A stretch of 64,000 bases of DNA from Blautia schinkii DSM 10518. GTDB taxonomy: Bacteria; Bacillota; Clostridia; Lachnospirales; Lachnospiraceae. Positions 16,686-24,993 of this stretch are shown piece after piece (the first letter of the stretch is position 1; each line of letters opens with the position of its first letter). Under the pieces are notes generated by a model, which was not told where the DNA came from, did not search any database, and saw nothing but the letters and a program-made list of their open reading frames with translations. The stretch lies in NCBI GenBank assembly GCA_000702025.1, contig KL370851.1, positions 326,005 to 390,004 of the forward strand, read 5' to 3'. A program made the translations under genes and the position numbers.

Positions 16686-18242
16686 TTACAGAACCTTTGT
16701 AGTCCACTTACTGCAATCCCACACCTCCGACACCACATCCCGGTAAAATTCTGGTTCATGGCAGATGAGCAGAATACTGCCCTTATATTCAATCAGCGCC
16801 TCCTTGAGCGCAGCCTTGGCATCTACATCAAGATGGTTTGTAGGCTCGTCAAGAAGCAGCACATTTGTCTCCTTGTTTACAAGCTTACACAGCCTCACCT
16901 TTGCCTGTTCGCCGCCGCTTAACACGCGCACCTGGCTCTCAATATGCTTGGTGGTCAGACCGCATTTGGCAAGGGCGGAGCGTACCTCATACTGGGTGTA
17001 GGACGGGAACTCTGCCCAAATCTCTTCGATACAGGTGGTTTTATTATCACCCTTGATTTCCTGCTCAAAGTACCCGATCTGCAGGTTTTCGCCAAGCTCA
17101 CAATCACCCTTGAGGGCAGGAATCAGGCCAAGGATGCTGCGCAGAAGAGTTGTTTTACCAATCCCGTTGGCACCGATCAGGGCAATTTTGTGACCGCGCT
17201 CCATGGACAGGGAGAGAGGCTTGGAAAGCGGTTCGTTATAACCGATCACGAGATTTTTCGTCTCAAAAATGTACTTGCCGGGAGTACGGCCCTGTCGGAA
17301 ATGGAACTCTGGCTTCGGCTTCTCTGCGGCAAGCTCGATCACATCCATCTTGTCCAGCTTTTTCTGCCGGGACATCGCCATATTCCGGGTAGCGACGCGG
17401 GCTTTATTGCGGGCCACAAAGTCCTTAAGCTCCGTGATTTCCTGCTGCTGACGCCGATAAGCTGCCTCAAGCTGGGATTTTTTCACCTCGTAAACCTCCT
17501 GGAAATGGTCGTAATCACCGACATAGCGGTTAAGCTCCTGATTTTCCATATGGTAAACCAGATTAATGACCTCATTGAGGAAAGGGATATCGTGGGAAAT
17601 AAGGATAAATGCATTTTCATAGTCAAGCAGGTAGCGCTTGAGCCAGGTAATATGCTCCTCATCCAGGTAGTTGGTGGGCTCATCAAGCAGAAGGATGTCC
17701 GGCTTTTCCAGAAGCAGCTTGCCAAGGAGGACCTTTGTACGCTGACCGCCGCTTAAGTCGGTCACGTCCCGGTCAAGTCCAATATCAAGAAGTCCGAGAG
17801 CACGGGCAACCTCCTCCACCTTTGCATCGATGACATAGAAATCGTGCATGGTCAAAGTGTCCTGGATGGTACCAAGTTCTTCCATGAGGTCGTTCATTTC
17901 CTCTTCGGAGGCAGTGCCGAGGGAATCGCAGATAAGGTTCATCCGCTCCTCAAGCTCGAAGAGATAGGCAAAGGCGGATTTCAGCACGTCGCGGATGGTC
18001 ATGCCCGGGGCAAGTGCGGTATGCTGGTCCAGATAGCCGACACGGACGTTTTTGGCCCATTCGATTTTGCCCTCGTCAGGCATGAGCTTGCCGGTGACAA
18101 TATTGAAAAACGTGGATTTGCCTTCTCCGTTTGCGCCAACCAGGCCGATGTGCTCGCCTTTTAGGAGGCGGAAGGAAACGTCATTAAAAATGGCCCGGTC
18201 GCCGAAGCCATGGGTTAGATGTTCAACATTTAAAATACTCAT
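16686..18242 (-). CDS. ABC-F family ATPase (YbiT/YkpA type)
   Basis: A soluble 518-residue protein with two ABC ATPase domains and no membrane segment. Walker A motifs are GANGEGKS and GANGIGKT; signatures are LSGGQRTKV and LSGGEQAKV; both Walker B regions end LLLDEPTNYLD or LLLDEPTNHLD. A charged linker (about residues 240-310) joins them, as in ribosome-binding ABC-F factors that relieve stalled or drug-blocked ribosomes. The start ATG 18242 has AAAGGAG upstream. A likely promoter lies in the 118 bases before hairpin element A. It is a housekeeping-type member and resistance is not implied. Confidence 0.93.
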   Translation of the reverse strand: MSILNVEHLTHGFGDRAIFNDVSFRLLKGEHIGLVGANGEGKSTFFNIVTGKLMPDEGKIEWAKNVRVGYLDQHTALAPGMTIRDVLKSAFAYLFELEERMNLICDSLGTASEEEMNDLMEELGTIQDTLTMHDFYVIDAKVEEVARALGLLDIGLDRDVTDLSGGQRTKVLLGKLLLEKPDILLLDEPTNYLDEEHITWLKRYLLDYENAFILISHDIPFLNEVINLVYHMENQELNRYVGDYDHFQEVYEVKKSQLEAAYRRQQQEITELKDFVARNKARVATRNMAMSRQKKLDKMDVIELAAEKPKPEFHFRQGRTPGKYIFETKNLVIGYNEPLSKPLSLSMERGHKIALIGANGIGKTTLLRSILGLIPALKGDCELGENLQIGYFEQEIKGDNKTTCIEEIWAEFPSYTQYEVRSALAKCGLTTKHIESQVRVLSGGEQAKVRLCKLVNKETNVLLLDEPTNHLDVDAKAALKEALIEYKGSILLICHEPEFYRDVVSEVWDCSKWTTKVL

Positions 18243-18359
18243 AACAGATTGATTCTCCTTTGGGATTTAACGCATTTAATCTTTCCTAAAATACCACAAA
18301 GACGGTAGGGAATGCAACTGAAAAAGACGGATTCTATGAAAACTTATTTAATTGTTGGA

Positions 18360-18606
18360 GGGGACCCCGGAAATGTGTTGAACGGTGAGCGGGAGGGAAT
18401 TGGCTGGGGCGGTTTAGTGCAGCGTTGGGCAGATGCTCGCTTCCCTTCAACTAAATGCCAACTGCGACTAAGACGCTCACGAAGAGCGTTCGCGTCTAAG
18501 TCTCCGTAGGCATTGGATTTTCAGGCGCGCTTCCGCAAATCTGCTCAACGCTGCACCAAACCGCCCCAGCCAATTCCCTCCCGCTCACCTACCACTACGT
18601 TTTCGT
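18360..18606 (+). repeat. Variable-arm hairpin element, copy A
   Basis: First of five related elements. It begins with GGGGACCCC and GTGTTGAACGG and ends with CCTACCACTACGTTT. Arms 18385-18432 and 18541-18588 pair over 48 bases with one mismatch and one wobble. The 108-nt core (18433-18540) holds conserved blocks TGCTCGCTTCCCTTCAACTA and GGATTTTCAGGCGCGCTTCC, an inner ATGCC/GGCAT stem and an AAGACGC/GCGTCTAAG stem. It lies upstream of the ABC-F gene, outer end toward that gene, and pairs head to head with copy B. Reading frames across it are artefacts of the repeat. Confidence 0.92.
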
Positions 18607-18671
18607 GCCCTCCGTTGGGGGTGTCTTTTTCGGCGGTAGTTTGTTTCATCATGGAGGGGAAGTTCACTGCG

Positions 18672-18734
18672 AAAGCTGTCCTAATACAGTGATCATTGTT
18701 ATGGGTACATTATAAGCTGTTCTAATACAGTGAT
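18672..18734 (+). repeat. Two 21-bp direct repeats in the A-B spacer
   Basis: AAGCTGTCCTAATACAGTGAT (18673-18693) and AAGCTGTTCTAATACAGTGAT (18714-18734). Each contains the dyad CTGT-N6-ACAG. Between them lies TGTTATGGGTACATTATA (18697-18714), which recurs as TGTTATGGATACATTATA (23319-23336) upstream of copy C. The rest of the 360-bp spacer between copies A and B holds no gene I can support. Confidence 0.75.
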
Positions 18735-18964
18735 GAATGAGTAATTGGCGCAGTGACTTGTCTGTTGGAATATCTATTGGGTTGGTATACATTTTTGTTT
18801 CAGGTTGTGCTTAACGTGTGCCATTGGCACACATCAGCATCAATAGCGGTAGCAAGCGCTGAGGCACATTTCTCTGTTTTGTATATGAAGGAATCTTCCG
18901 GTATTAGGAACATATTCGGTTTAGACTAAGTGGTGGCGAGAGCGACAAGCTGTCAAGAGGGGGA

Positions 18965-19217
18965 GGAAACGTAGTGGTAGGCTAGGGGACGGAACTGCGG
19001 GGCGGGGCGGCGGGACTGTACTTGCCAGGCAATTTGCGGAAGCGCGCCTGAAAATCCATTGCCTACGGAGACTTAGACGCGAACGCTCTTCGTGAGCGGC
19101 TTAGTCGCAGTTGGCAATTAGTTGAAGGGAAGCGAGCATTGCCTGGCAAGTACAGTCCCGCCGCCCCGCCCCGCAGTTCCGTCCCCTAGCCGTTCAACAA
19201 CTTTCCAGGGGCCCCCT
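18965..19217 (-). repeat. Variable-arm hairpin element, copy B
   Basis: Reverse-oriented copy. Arms 18980-19032 and 19139-19191 are a perfect 53-bp inverted repeat, unrelated in sequence to the arms of the other copies. Core 19033-19138 is 106 nt, with inner stem TTGCC/GGCAA. The conserved inner end (GGAAACGTAGTGGTAGG) faces copy A; the outer end (CCGTTCAACA, then AGGGGCCCCCT) stops 12 bases before the -35 of the EIIC promoter. Confidence 0.93.
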
Positions 19218-19229
19218 CACAAATCAATG

Positions 19230-19258
19230 TTGTAACCTGGTAAAAGGTGGGGTATAAT
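19230..19258 (+). promoter_or_regulatory. Probable sigma-A promoter for the EIIC-HD operon
   Basis: TTGTAA (19230-19235), 17-base spacer, TATAAT (19253-19258), 54 bases before the EIIC start codon and 12 bases beyond the end of hairpin copy B. Confidence 0.75.
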
Positions 19259-19311
19259 ATTTTTTGCATCTGTGCAAGCACGATAATATTCAGATACAAG
19301 GAGAGTGAGCA

Positions 19312-20430
19312 ATGAGAGAGGGGAAAAAGAAAATTTCCGACATATTGATAGAGGGTATTGCGGATATCATACTGCCGACCATACATTTGCTGACGGCCTC
19401 GGGAATTATGAAGGGGATTTTGGCAATATTGGTGGCAGTACATATACTTGAGGATACAAGCGAAACCTATATGGTCCTGAATGCCATTGCGGACAGTGCG
19501 TTTTATTTCCTGCCAGTGCTTTTGGCGGTGACTTCGGCTAAAAAATTTAAGGCCAGTACCTTTACTGCAGTAACGGTTGCAGGGATAATGCTCTATCCAA
19601 CGCTTACCGCAGTGATGGAGGCAGGGCAGGATCTTCATTTTCTGGGAATTCCCATGAAGTCTGTGATTTACCATTCCAGTGTGATTCCAATCATATTGAC
19701 AGTGGCACTTCTGCACTATGTGGAGAAATTTTTCGACAGGGTTCTGCCGGAAATCCTGAGAAATTCATTAACACCGTTTTTTAGTGTTTTGATTGCCGCC
19801 TTGGCTGCGCTTTTAGTGTTTGGCCCTGTGGGAGGGTTCATTGGAGACGGCCTCGCTGCGGGGTATGGATGGGTGTACGCATTAAGTCCTGTCCTGGCCG
19901 GAGTTATCCTAGGAGCGGCGGTGCAGCCTATGGTCATATTTGGTTTCCACTGGAGCCTAATCATCATTGGTATGAATAATTTGGCTGTAAACGGCTATGA
20001 CACAGTTCTGCCCTTAATTGGTCCAGGAGTGTTTGCCCAGGTAGGCGCGGCGATGGCTGTATTTGTAAAATCCAGGGACAAGGGCTTCCGCACTACCTGT
20101 GTGTCGGCTTCCTTATCGGCGCTTTTCGGTGTGACGGAGCCGGTGATGTTTGGTGTAAACCTATTATTGAAAAAGCCGATGATTGCGGTCATTGTTTCCG
20201 GGGCTGCTGGCGGTGTGCTGGCTGGCTTGTCCGGGGCGCGTGCCATGGCATTTGGACTGCCGTGTCTGGTGACTTTGCCCATTTTTCTGGGAGAAGGCTT
20301 TTTGATGCTTGTGGCCGGCTGTGCGCTTAGCTTGGTATTGGCTTTTATAATTACATATTTTATGAAATTCGACCCGGATGTAATGCGGGCGGAGATCAAT
20401 GAAATGTCAAATAAATCAAAGGAGGAATAA
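19312..20430 (+). CDS. Stand-alone PTS EIIC membrane domain (glucose/beta-glucoside superfamily)
   Basis: A 372-residue integral membrane protein with about ten hydrophobic segments, matching the sugar-channel domain of glucoside-type phosphotransferase systems. The conserved FGVTEPVMFGVN block is the family's GITEP-like motif and VQPMVIFGFHWSL also fits. No EIIB or EIIA domain is fused or encoded nearby, so it must borrow phosphoryl-transfer parts from elsewhere or work differently. ATG 19312 follows AAGGAGAGTGAGCA. Only three bases separate its stop from the HD-protein gene, so the two are co-transcribed. Substrate unknown. Confidence 0.85.
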   Translation: MREGKKKISDILIEGIADIILPTIHLLTASGIMKGILAILVAVHILEDTSETYMVLNAIADSAFYFLPVLLAVTSAKKFKASTFTAVTVAGIMLYPTLTAVMEAGQDLHFLGIPMKSVIYHSSVIPIILTVALLHYVEKFFDRVLPEILRNSLTPFFSVLIAALAALLVFGPVGGFIGDGLAAGYGWVYALSPVLAGVILGAAVQPMVIFGFHWSLIIIGMNNLAVNGYDTVLPLIGPGVFAQVGAAMAVFVKSRDKGFRTTCVSASLSALFGVTEPVMFGVNLLLKKPMIAVIVSGAAGGVLAGLSGARAMAFGLPCLVTLPIFLGEGFLMLVAGCALSLVLAFIITYFMKFDPDVMRAEINEMSNKSKEE

Positions 20431-20433
20431 GAA

Positions 20434-21015
20434 ATGAATGCAAACGTAACACGGGAGGAGGCTCTTGGCCTTCTGAAAAAATACAACCAGGAGTCTTTCC
20501 ACATCCAGCATAGTCTGACTGTGGAGGGAGTTATGCGTTGGTTTGCAAAGGAAAACGGAGAGGATGAGGAGTTCTGGGGACTTGCCGGACTGCTTCATGA
20601 TGTAGATTTTGAGAAATATCCCGATGAGCATTGTCAGAAAGCGCCTGAGCTTCTTGCGGAGATTAATGCTTCACCGGAGCTGGTGCACGCAATCTGCAGC
20701 CATGCTTACGGTATCTGCAGTGATGTAGAGCCGGAGCATTTGATGGAGAAGATTCTTTTTGCCACAGACGAGCTTACCGGTCTGATTGGTGCGGCAGCGC
20801 TGATGCGTCCTTCTAAAAGTGTCATGGATATGGAAGTAAAGAGCCTGAAAAAGAAATTTAAAGACAAACGCTTTGCCGCAGGCTGTTCCCGTGATGTAAT
20901 AGAAAAAGGTGCTGAAATGCTGGGCTGGGATATGAATGACCTGTTCGAGAAATCCATTCTCGCCATGCGTTCCTGCGAAGAATCTGTAAATCAGCAGATG
21001 GCCGAACTTGGATAA
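20434..21015 (+). CDS. HD-domain hydrolase
   Basis: A 193-residue HD-superfamily protein, a fold that usually binds metal and cleaves phosphate esters such as nucleotides. Metal-ligand motifs are visible as QHSLTVEG (first H), GLLHDVDFEKYP (the HD pair) and AICSHAYG (later H). ATG 20434 follows AAAGGAGGAATAAGAA, whose ribosome site overlaps the end of the EIIC gene. Its pairing with a lone sugar-transport channel may mean it processes an imported product, but no substrate can be read from the sequence. Confidence 0.85.
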   Translation: MNANVTREEALGLLKKYNQESFHIQHSLTVEGVMRWFAKENGEDEEFWGLAGLLHDVDFEKYPDEHCQKAPELLAEINASPELVHAICSHAYGICSDVEPEHLMEKILFATDELTGLIGAAALMRPSKSVMDMEVKSLKKKFKDKRFAAGCSRDVIEKGAEMLGWDMNDLFEKSILAMRSCEESVNQQMAELG

Positions 21016-21070
21016 GGAACAAAGTCTGCACAGTGTGTGCATCCTCTTGAGGCAGCAAATATAATTTTAC

Positions 21071-21258
21071 AACCTCTCCGCGGGAATTCCCAGCATTCGC
21101 TTATATCACGCTTATGTGATTTGCTGACAATGGATATCCATAGGAGAGGTTTATTTCTGCGAAAAACGGGCCAATCGGACCAAGACAGAAATGCCGCTGA
21201 ACATATTGTTTCTTCACTGGTTTATTCCCGCAGGCAACGGGCCCAAGCGGACATACTT
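21071..21258. repeat. Structured intergenic region with palindromes and a 40-nt imperfect direct repeat
   Basis: The 282 bases between the HD gene and rqcH hold no gene I can support. AACCTCTCC (21071-21079) pairs with GGAGAGGTT (21143-21151). Inside lie GGGAATTCCC, a CAGCA/TGCTG stem and the palindrome TGGATATCCA. GGTTTATT...AACGGGCC...CGGAC occurs twice, at about 21148-21188 and 21219-21258. Possibly a structured RNA or degraded mobile DNA. I considered 6S RNA and cannot support it. Confidence 0.5.
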
Positions 21259-21297
21259 GCGTGTATGCCCATTTGGCGTCCATTTAACTTTTATCAC

Positions 21298-23049
21298 TTA
21301 ATCAGTGACTTCTTTTATCGCGCTGATATCCGGCTCGGCCATCAGAGAGTAGTTTGTATAATAAACCACAAATCCGGGCTTGGCTCCGCCGGGCTTTTTC
21401 ACATGCTTTTTCTGGATATAATCAATCTCCACCTTAGGTGCGGTCCGGCCCTTAGAATAGTAGGCAGCAAGACGTCCTGCCTCCTCAAAAGTACGGTCCG
21501 GCAGCTCACCGTCCTTTGCCTTCACCACAACATGAGAACCGGCCATTTTTTTCGCGTGAAACCACCAGTCATTGCCGGTTGCAAATTTGAAGGTCAGCTC
21601 ATCATTCTGGAAATTATTCTTACCTACATAAATATCATAGCCGTCGCTGGATATGTAATGGAACGGCTTTGATTTTGTCTGCATTTTCTTACCCTTTTTG
21701 CCAGTATAATGACGTTTAATATACCCGTACTCAGTCAATTCCTCCTTGATTTGCGCCAGGTCACTTTCAGCCAGGGCGATATCCAGAGCATTTGAAATAG
21801 ACTCCAGATGTTCAATCTCGCTTTCCGTATCTGCAAGCTGCTGCGTGAGCGCCTCCTCGGTGCGCTTCAGCTTCCCATAGCGGTCAAAGTATTTCTTAGA
21901 ATTCTCCGCCGGAGTAAGAGTCGGATCCAACGGAACCGTAATCTCCTCATTCGTATAATAATTCAACGCCTGAAAAGATTTACTCCCTTCCTCCAGACCA
22001 TAACCGTAGGTGTTGATCAACTCTCCGTAAACCTTATACTTATCCTTCTTGGCAGTATCCTTCATCTGCTTCTGCTGAAGTATATATTTCTTACGGTTCC
22101 GCTCTAAAGCTGTCTGCACAATCCTGCGCAGGTCCGCGGATTTCTGACGTATGCGGGTAATAGTATTTTTAGAGGCATAATACGTCTCCAGCATAGCCGA
22201 AACACTGTCGAAACTTTTCGCAGAATATTCACTTCCATATTGCTGGAAAGCCAGAACACCATACTCAACAGGCTCGTCCCCGCGGTACACAATATTAGGG
22301 CTGAAATCCCCCTCCTTCACCTGCTCCATCAGCCGCGCAAAGGTATGATAAAGATGAACACAAGCCGTCTCATCCAAAGACTGAGCCGCATCACTGCCAT
22401 CAATCGAGGCTCGGAAACAGATTTCCTCAGCAACCACCGGACTTAATCCCGTAAGCGTGGAGTACAGCGCCTTAGAAATATTACAAGGCTTACGGCACAC
22501 CCGTTCAACAAACTCCTCCTGAGTAATACAAAGCGGATCCACTTTCTCCTGCGTCTTCGGAATAAAATACTCCCGTCCGGGCAGCACCTCACGCACAGAA
22601 CTCATATGCGAAGACACATGCTTAATACTATCCAAAATCATCCCCTTATCATCACAGAAGATAATATTACTATGCTTACCCATCAGCTCCATGATCAAAA
22701 CCTTTTTACACGGGTCGCCCAGCTCATTCAAATGCTCCAGCTCAAACTCCACCACCCGCTCCAAACCCGGCTGCCTGATATCCGTAATCCGCGCACTCCC
22801 CAGATGCTTCCTCAGCAACATACAAAAATTAGGCGCCGTAAGAGGACTCACCTTATTCTTCCCCGTAAAATAAATAAGCGGCAGAGAAGCACTAGCCGAA
22901 AGCAGCAACCTATACTGCCCCCCAGGCCCCTTACACGTAATAAGCAGCTCATCCCCTTCAGGCTGCGCAATCTTATTAAACCTCCCTCCCCTCAAACTAT
23001 TATTCAATTCCCGAACCATTGCCGCAATGGTAATTCCATCAAATGACAT
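21298..23049 (-). CDS. rqcH: RqcH / NFACT-family ribosome quality-control factor (fibronectin-binding A-like)
   Basis: A 583-residue NFACT protein. In Bacillus subtilis the homologue RqcH binds stalled 50S subunits and recruits tRNA-Ala to add a degradation tail; relatives are also annotated as fibronectin-binding. The N-terminal NFACT domain opens MSFDGITIAAMVRELN, a coiled coil occupies about residues 300-430, and the C-terminal NFACT-R (DUF814) domain holds NDWWFHAKKMAGSHVVVK. Start ATG 23049 has AAAGGAG nearby. The 5' half uses unusually many G- or T-ending codons, so the plus strand is A+C rich there. No neighbour shares its strand, so it is probably transcribed alone. Confidence 0.94.
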   Translation of the reverse strand: MSFDGITIAAMVRELNNSLRGGRFNKIAQPEGDELLITCKGPGGQYRLLLSASASLPLIYFTGKNKVSPLTAPNFCMLLRKHLGSARITDIRQPGLERVVEFELEHLNELGDPCKKVLIMELMGKHSNIIFCDDKGMILDSIKHVSSHMSSVREVLPGREYFIPKTQEKVDPLCITQEEFVERVCRKPCNISKALYSTLTGLSPVVAEEICFRASIDGSDAAQSLDETACVHLYHTFARLMEQVKEGDFSPNIVYRGDEPVEYGVLAFQQYGSEYSAKSFDSVSAMLETYYASKNTITRIRQKSADLRRIVQTALERNRKKYILQQKQMKDTAKKDKYKVYGELINTYGYGLEEGSKSFQALNYYTNEEITVPLDPTLTPAENSKKYFDRYGKLKRTEEALTQQLADTESEIEHLESISNALDIALAESDLAQIKEELTEYGYIKRHYTGKKGKKMQTKSKPFHYISSDGYDIYVGKNNFQNDELTFKFATGNDWWFHAKKMAGSHVVVKAKDGELPDRTFEEAGRLAAYYSKGRTAPKVEIDYIQKKHVKKPGGAKPGFVVYYTNYSLMAEPDISAIKEVTD

Positions 23050-23430
23050 TTAAAACTCCTTTCATCACCCATATTTCTACTATAAAGCATTACCATAAAA
23101 TCCCCCAAACAACAATACACCCTTAACTTATTGACATACTTAGTACAATATATCAGTTACCTATTATTGATCATATCAGTTATTTTGACAGACAAGCATT
23201 TCCTAAAGCATCACCTTTACACTTACTTTTGACAAAAAATCATCATTTCAAGTATGGCAAGAAGTTTAATGTATCTATAAAAAGATACTCAAAAAGATAC
23301 TTGAATTCAAGTGTCCACTGTTATGGATACATTATAGAACCATCCCAGTTACCACCACCCACTACCACACTACCGCACAACCTCCCCCACCTACAATACC
23401 TACCTGCAAAAACGACAGCCCCAAAGATGG

Positions 23431-23681
23431 GGAAAAACGTAGTGGCAGGCGAGGAGGAGGAACCGGGGGACGGGGGCGGGCATTATTGCTGTGAGGCTGA
23501 TTTGCGTAAGCGCGCCTGAAAATCCAGCGTTTACGGAGACTTAGACACGAAAGCTCTTCTTGAGTGTCTTAGTCGCAGTTAACGATTAGTTGAAGGCAAG
23601 CGTGCATCAGCCACACAGCAATAATGCCCGGCCCGCCCCCCGGTTCCTCCTCCTCGCCGTTCAACACCTTCCGGGGCCCCC
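23431..23681 (-). repeat. Variable-arm hairpin element, copy C (single)
   Basis: Reverse-oriented copy without a partner. Arms 23448-23500 and 23607-23658 pair with a few mismatches and one gap. Core 23501-23606. Inner stems are TCGTT/AACGC (four of five pairs) and AAGACAC/GTGTCTAAG, where both sides changed relative to copy A, which keeps the pairing. The 380 bases to its left, up to rqcH, hold no gene; they contain the motif shared with the A-B spacer and a strikingly A+C-rich stretch. Confidence 0.91.
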
Positions 23682-23712
23682 ATCCAATCAGTATAACACA
23701 CAAAAAAAGCAT

Positions 23713-23741
23713 TTGACTAGGGTTTTAGAATGAACTATAAT
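23713..23741 (+). promoter_or_regulatory. Sigma-A promoter for the yicC operon
   Basis: TTGACT (23713-23718), 17-base spacer, TATAAT (23736-23741), starting 32 bases beyond hairpin copy C and 88 bases before the yicC start codon. Confidence 0.82.
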
Positions 23742-23828
23742 AAATCTGTATGTAAAACCGCTGTCCCTTCCGCGGACAGCCGCCCGTTCCCTAAGAGAAC
23801 GACGAATCTATAAAAAGAGAGAACAACA

Positions 23829-24707
23829 ATGATTAAAAGTATGACAGGCTTCGGCCGCGCAGAAGTAATTACAAGTGAACGGAAAATCACCGTAGAGCTG
23901 AAATCCGTTAATCACAGGTATCTGGACTTGAATATTAAGATGCCGAAGAAGCTAAGCTTTTTTGAGGGAGCCATCCGAAATCTGATGAAAACCTATATCC
24001 AGAGAGGTAAAGTCGATATGTTTATCACATATGAGGACTATACACTCAGCAGGGTGGCTTTGAAATACAACCGGGAGCTGGCCAGCGAGTACCTGGGCTA
24101 TCTCAAAGAGATGGCGGAGGAATTCGCATTGGAGAATGACGTACGTGTGTCCGTACTCTCCCGATATCCTGAAGTGTTCACCATGGAAGAGCAGTCTGAG
24201 GATGAAGAGGAATTGTGGGGCTGTTTAGAAGGACCGCTCAGAGAAGCGTGTGAGAAGTTTGTATCCACCCGCGCACAGGAGGGCGAGCATTTAAAGACCG
24301 ACCTTCTGGAGAAGCTGGACGGACTGGATGCCAAGGTATCCCAGGTAGAGACCAGGTCACCGGAAGTGGTCAACGCTTACCGTGAGAAGCTGGAGACTAA
24401 GGTCCATGAGCTGCTTGCGGACTCGCAGATTGACGATGCCAGGATTGCGGCAGAGGTAGTGCTGTTTGCGGATAAAATTTGTAATGACGAAGAAACTGTG
24501 CGCCTTCACAGCCATATCCGTGCTATGCGTGATATACTTAATGAAAGTGAAGGAGTAGGAAGAAAATTGGATTTTATGGCCCAGGAGATGAACCGGGAGG
24601 CCAACACGATCTTGTCGAAATCGAATGATCTGGCCATTTCCAATATTGCCATTGATCTCAAGACAGAGATTGAGAAAATCCGCGAGCAGATTCAGAATAT
24701 TGAATAA
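23829..24707 (+). CDS. yicC: YicC/YloC family endoribonuclease
   Basis: A 292-residue member of the YicC/YloC family, RNA-processing ribonucleases in E. coli and B. subtilis. The N-terminus MIKSMTGFGRAE is diagnostic, ELKSVNHRYLDLNIKMP follows, and the C-terminal DUF1732 part has VGRKLDFMAQEMNREANTI then KTEIEKIREQIQN. It heads a conserved Firmicutes order yicC-remA-gmk-rpoZ, here with only 13 bases to remA. The promoter lies just beyond hairpin copy C. Confidence 0.95.
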   Translation: MIKSMTGFGRAEVITSERKITVELKSVNHRYLDLNIKMPKKLSFFEGAIRNLMKTYIQRGKVDMFITYEDYTLSRVALKYNRELASEYLGYLKEMAEEFALENDVRVSVLSRYPEVFTMEEQSEDEEELWGCLEGPLREACEKFVSTRAQEGEHLKTDLLEKLDGLDAKVSQVETRSPEVVNAYREKLETKVHELLADSQIDDARIAAEVVLFADKICNDEETVRLHSHIRAMRDILNESEGVGRKLDFMAQEMNREANTILSKSNDLAISNIAIDLKTEIEKIREQIQNIE

Positions 24708-24720
24708 CAGAGGTAGTAGT

Positions 24721-24993
24721 GTGGCCAAGTTAATTAACGTAGGTTTCGGGAATGTAGTGAATTCCCACAAGATAGTGGCAGTGGTAAGTCCTGACGCCGC
24801 GCCGGTCAAGCGTATGGTTCAGAGTGTGAAAGGCACCAGGTCACTGATAGACGCAACCCAGGGCAGAAAGACGAAGGCAGTGATCGTCACCTCTGATGAT
24901 TATCTGGTGCTCTCGGCGCTTCAGCCGGAGACCATTGCCCGCAGGTTTGCAGATGTATACGATTATGAAGATAAGGGAGAGGTCCATGAGTAA
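24721..24993 (+). CDS. remA: RemA-like DNA-binding regulator (DUF370)
   Basis: A 90-residue DUF370 protein. In B. subtilis RemA is a ring-forming DNA-binding activator of matrix and osmoprotection genes. Characteristic blocks are KLINVGFGNVV, VSPDAAPVKRMVQ, TSDDYLVLSALQPETIARR. The start is GTG 24721; no ATG exists near the conserved N-terminus. It overlaps gmk by eight bases, so translation is coupled. Whether it controls matrix genes in this organism cannot be told from here. Confidence 0.93.
   Translation: MAKLINVGFGNVVNSHKIVAVVSPDAAPVKRMVQSVKGTRSLIDATQGRKTKAVIVTSDDYLVLSALQPETIARRFADVYDYEDKGEVHE

Noticed and set aside
18312..18509. 65-codon reading frame upstream of the ABC-F gene
   Set aside because: It runs into hairpin element A, and similar short frames occur in other copies only because of the repeat.
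21016..21297. 6S RNA
   Set aside because: It has long stems but I cannot identify the central open-promoter-like bubble or a consensus; called only structured.
23229..23519. 96-codon reading frame before copy C
   Set aside because: It crosses an A+C-rich intergenic stretch and the hairpin arm; low complexity, no ribosome site.
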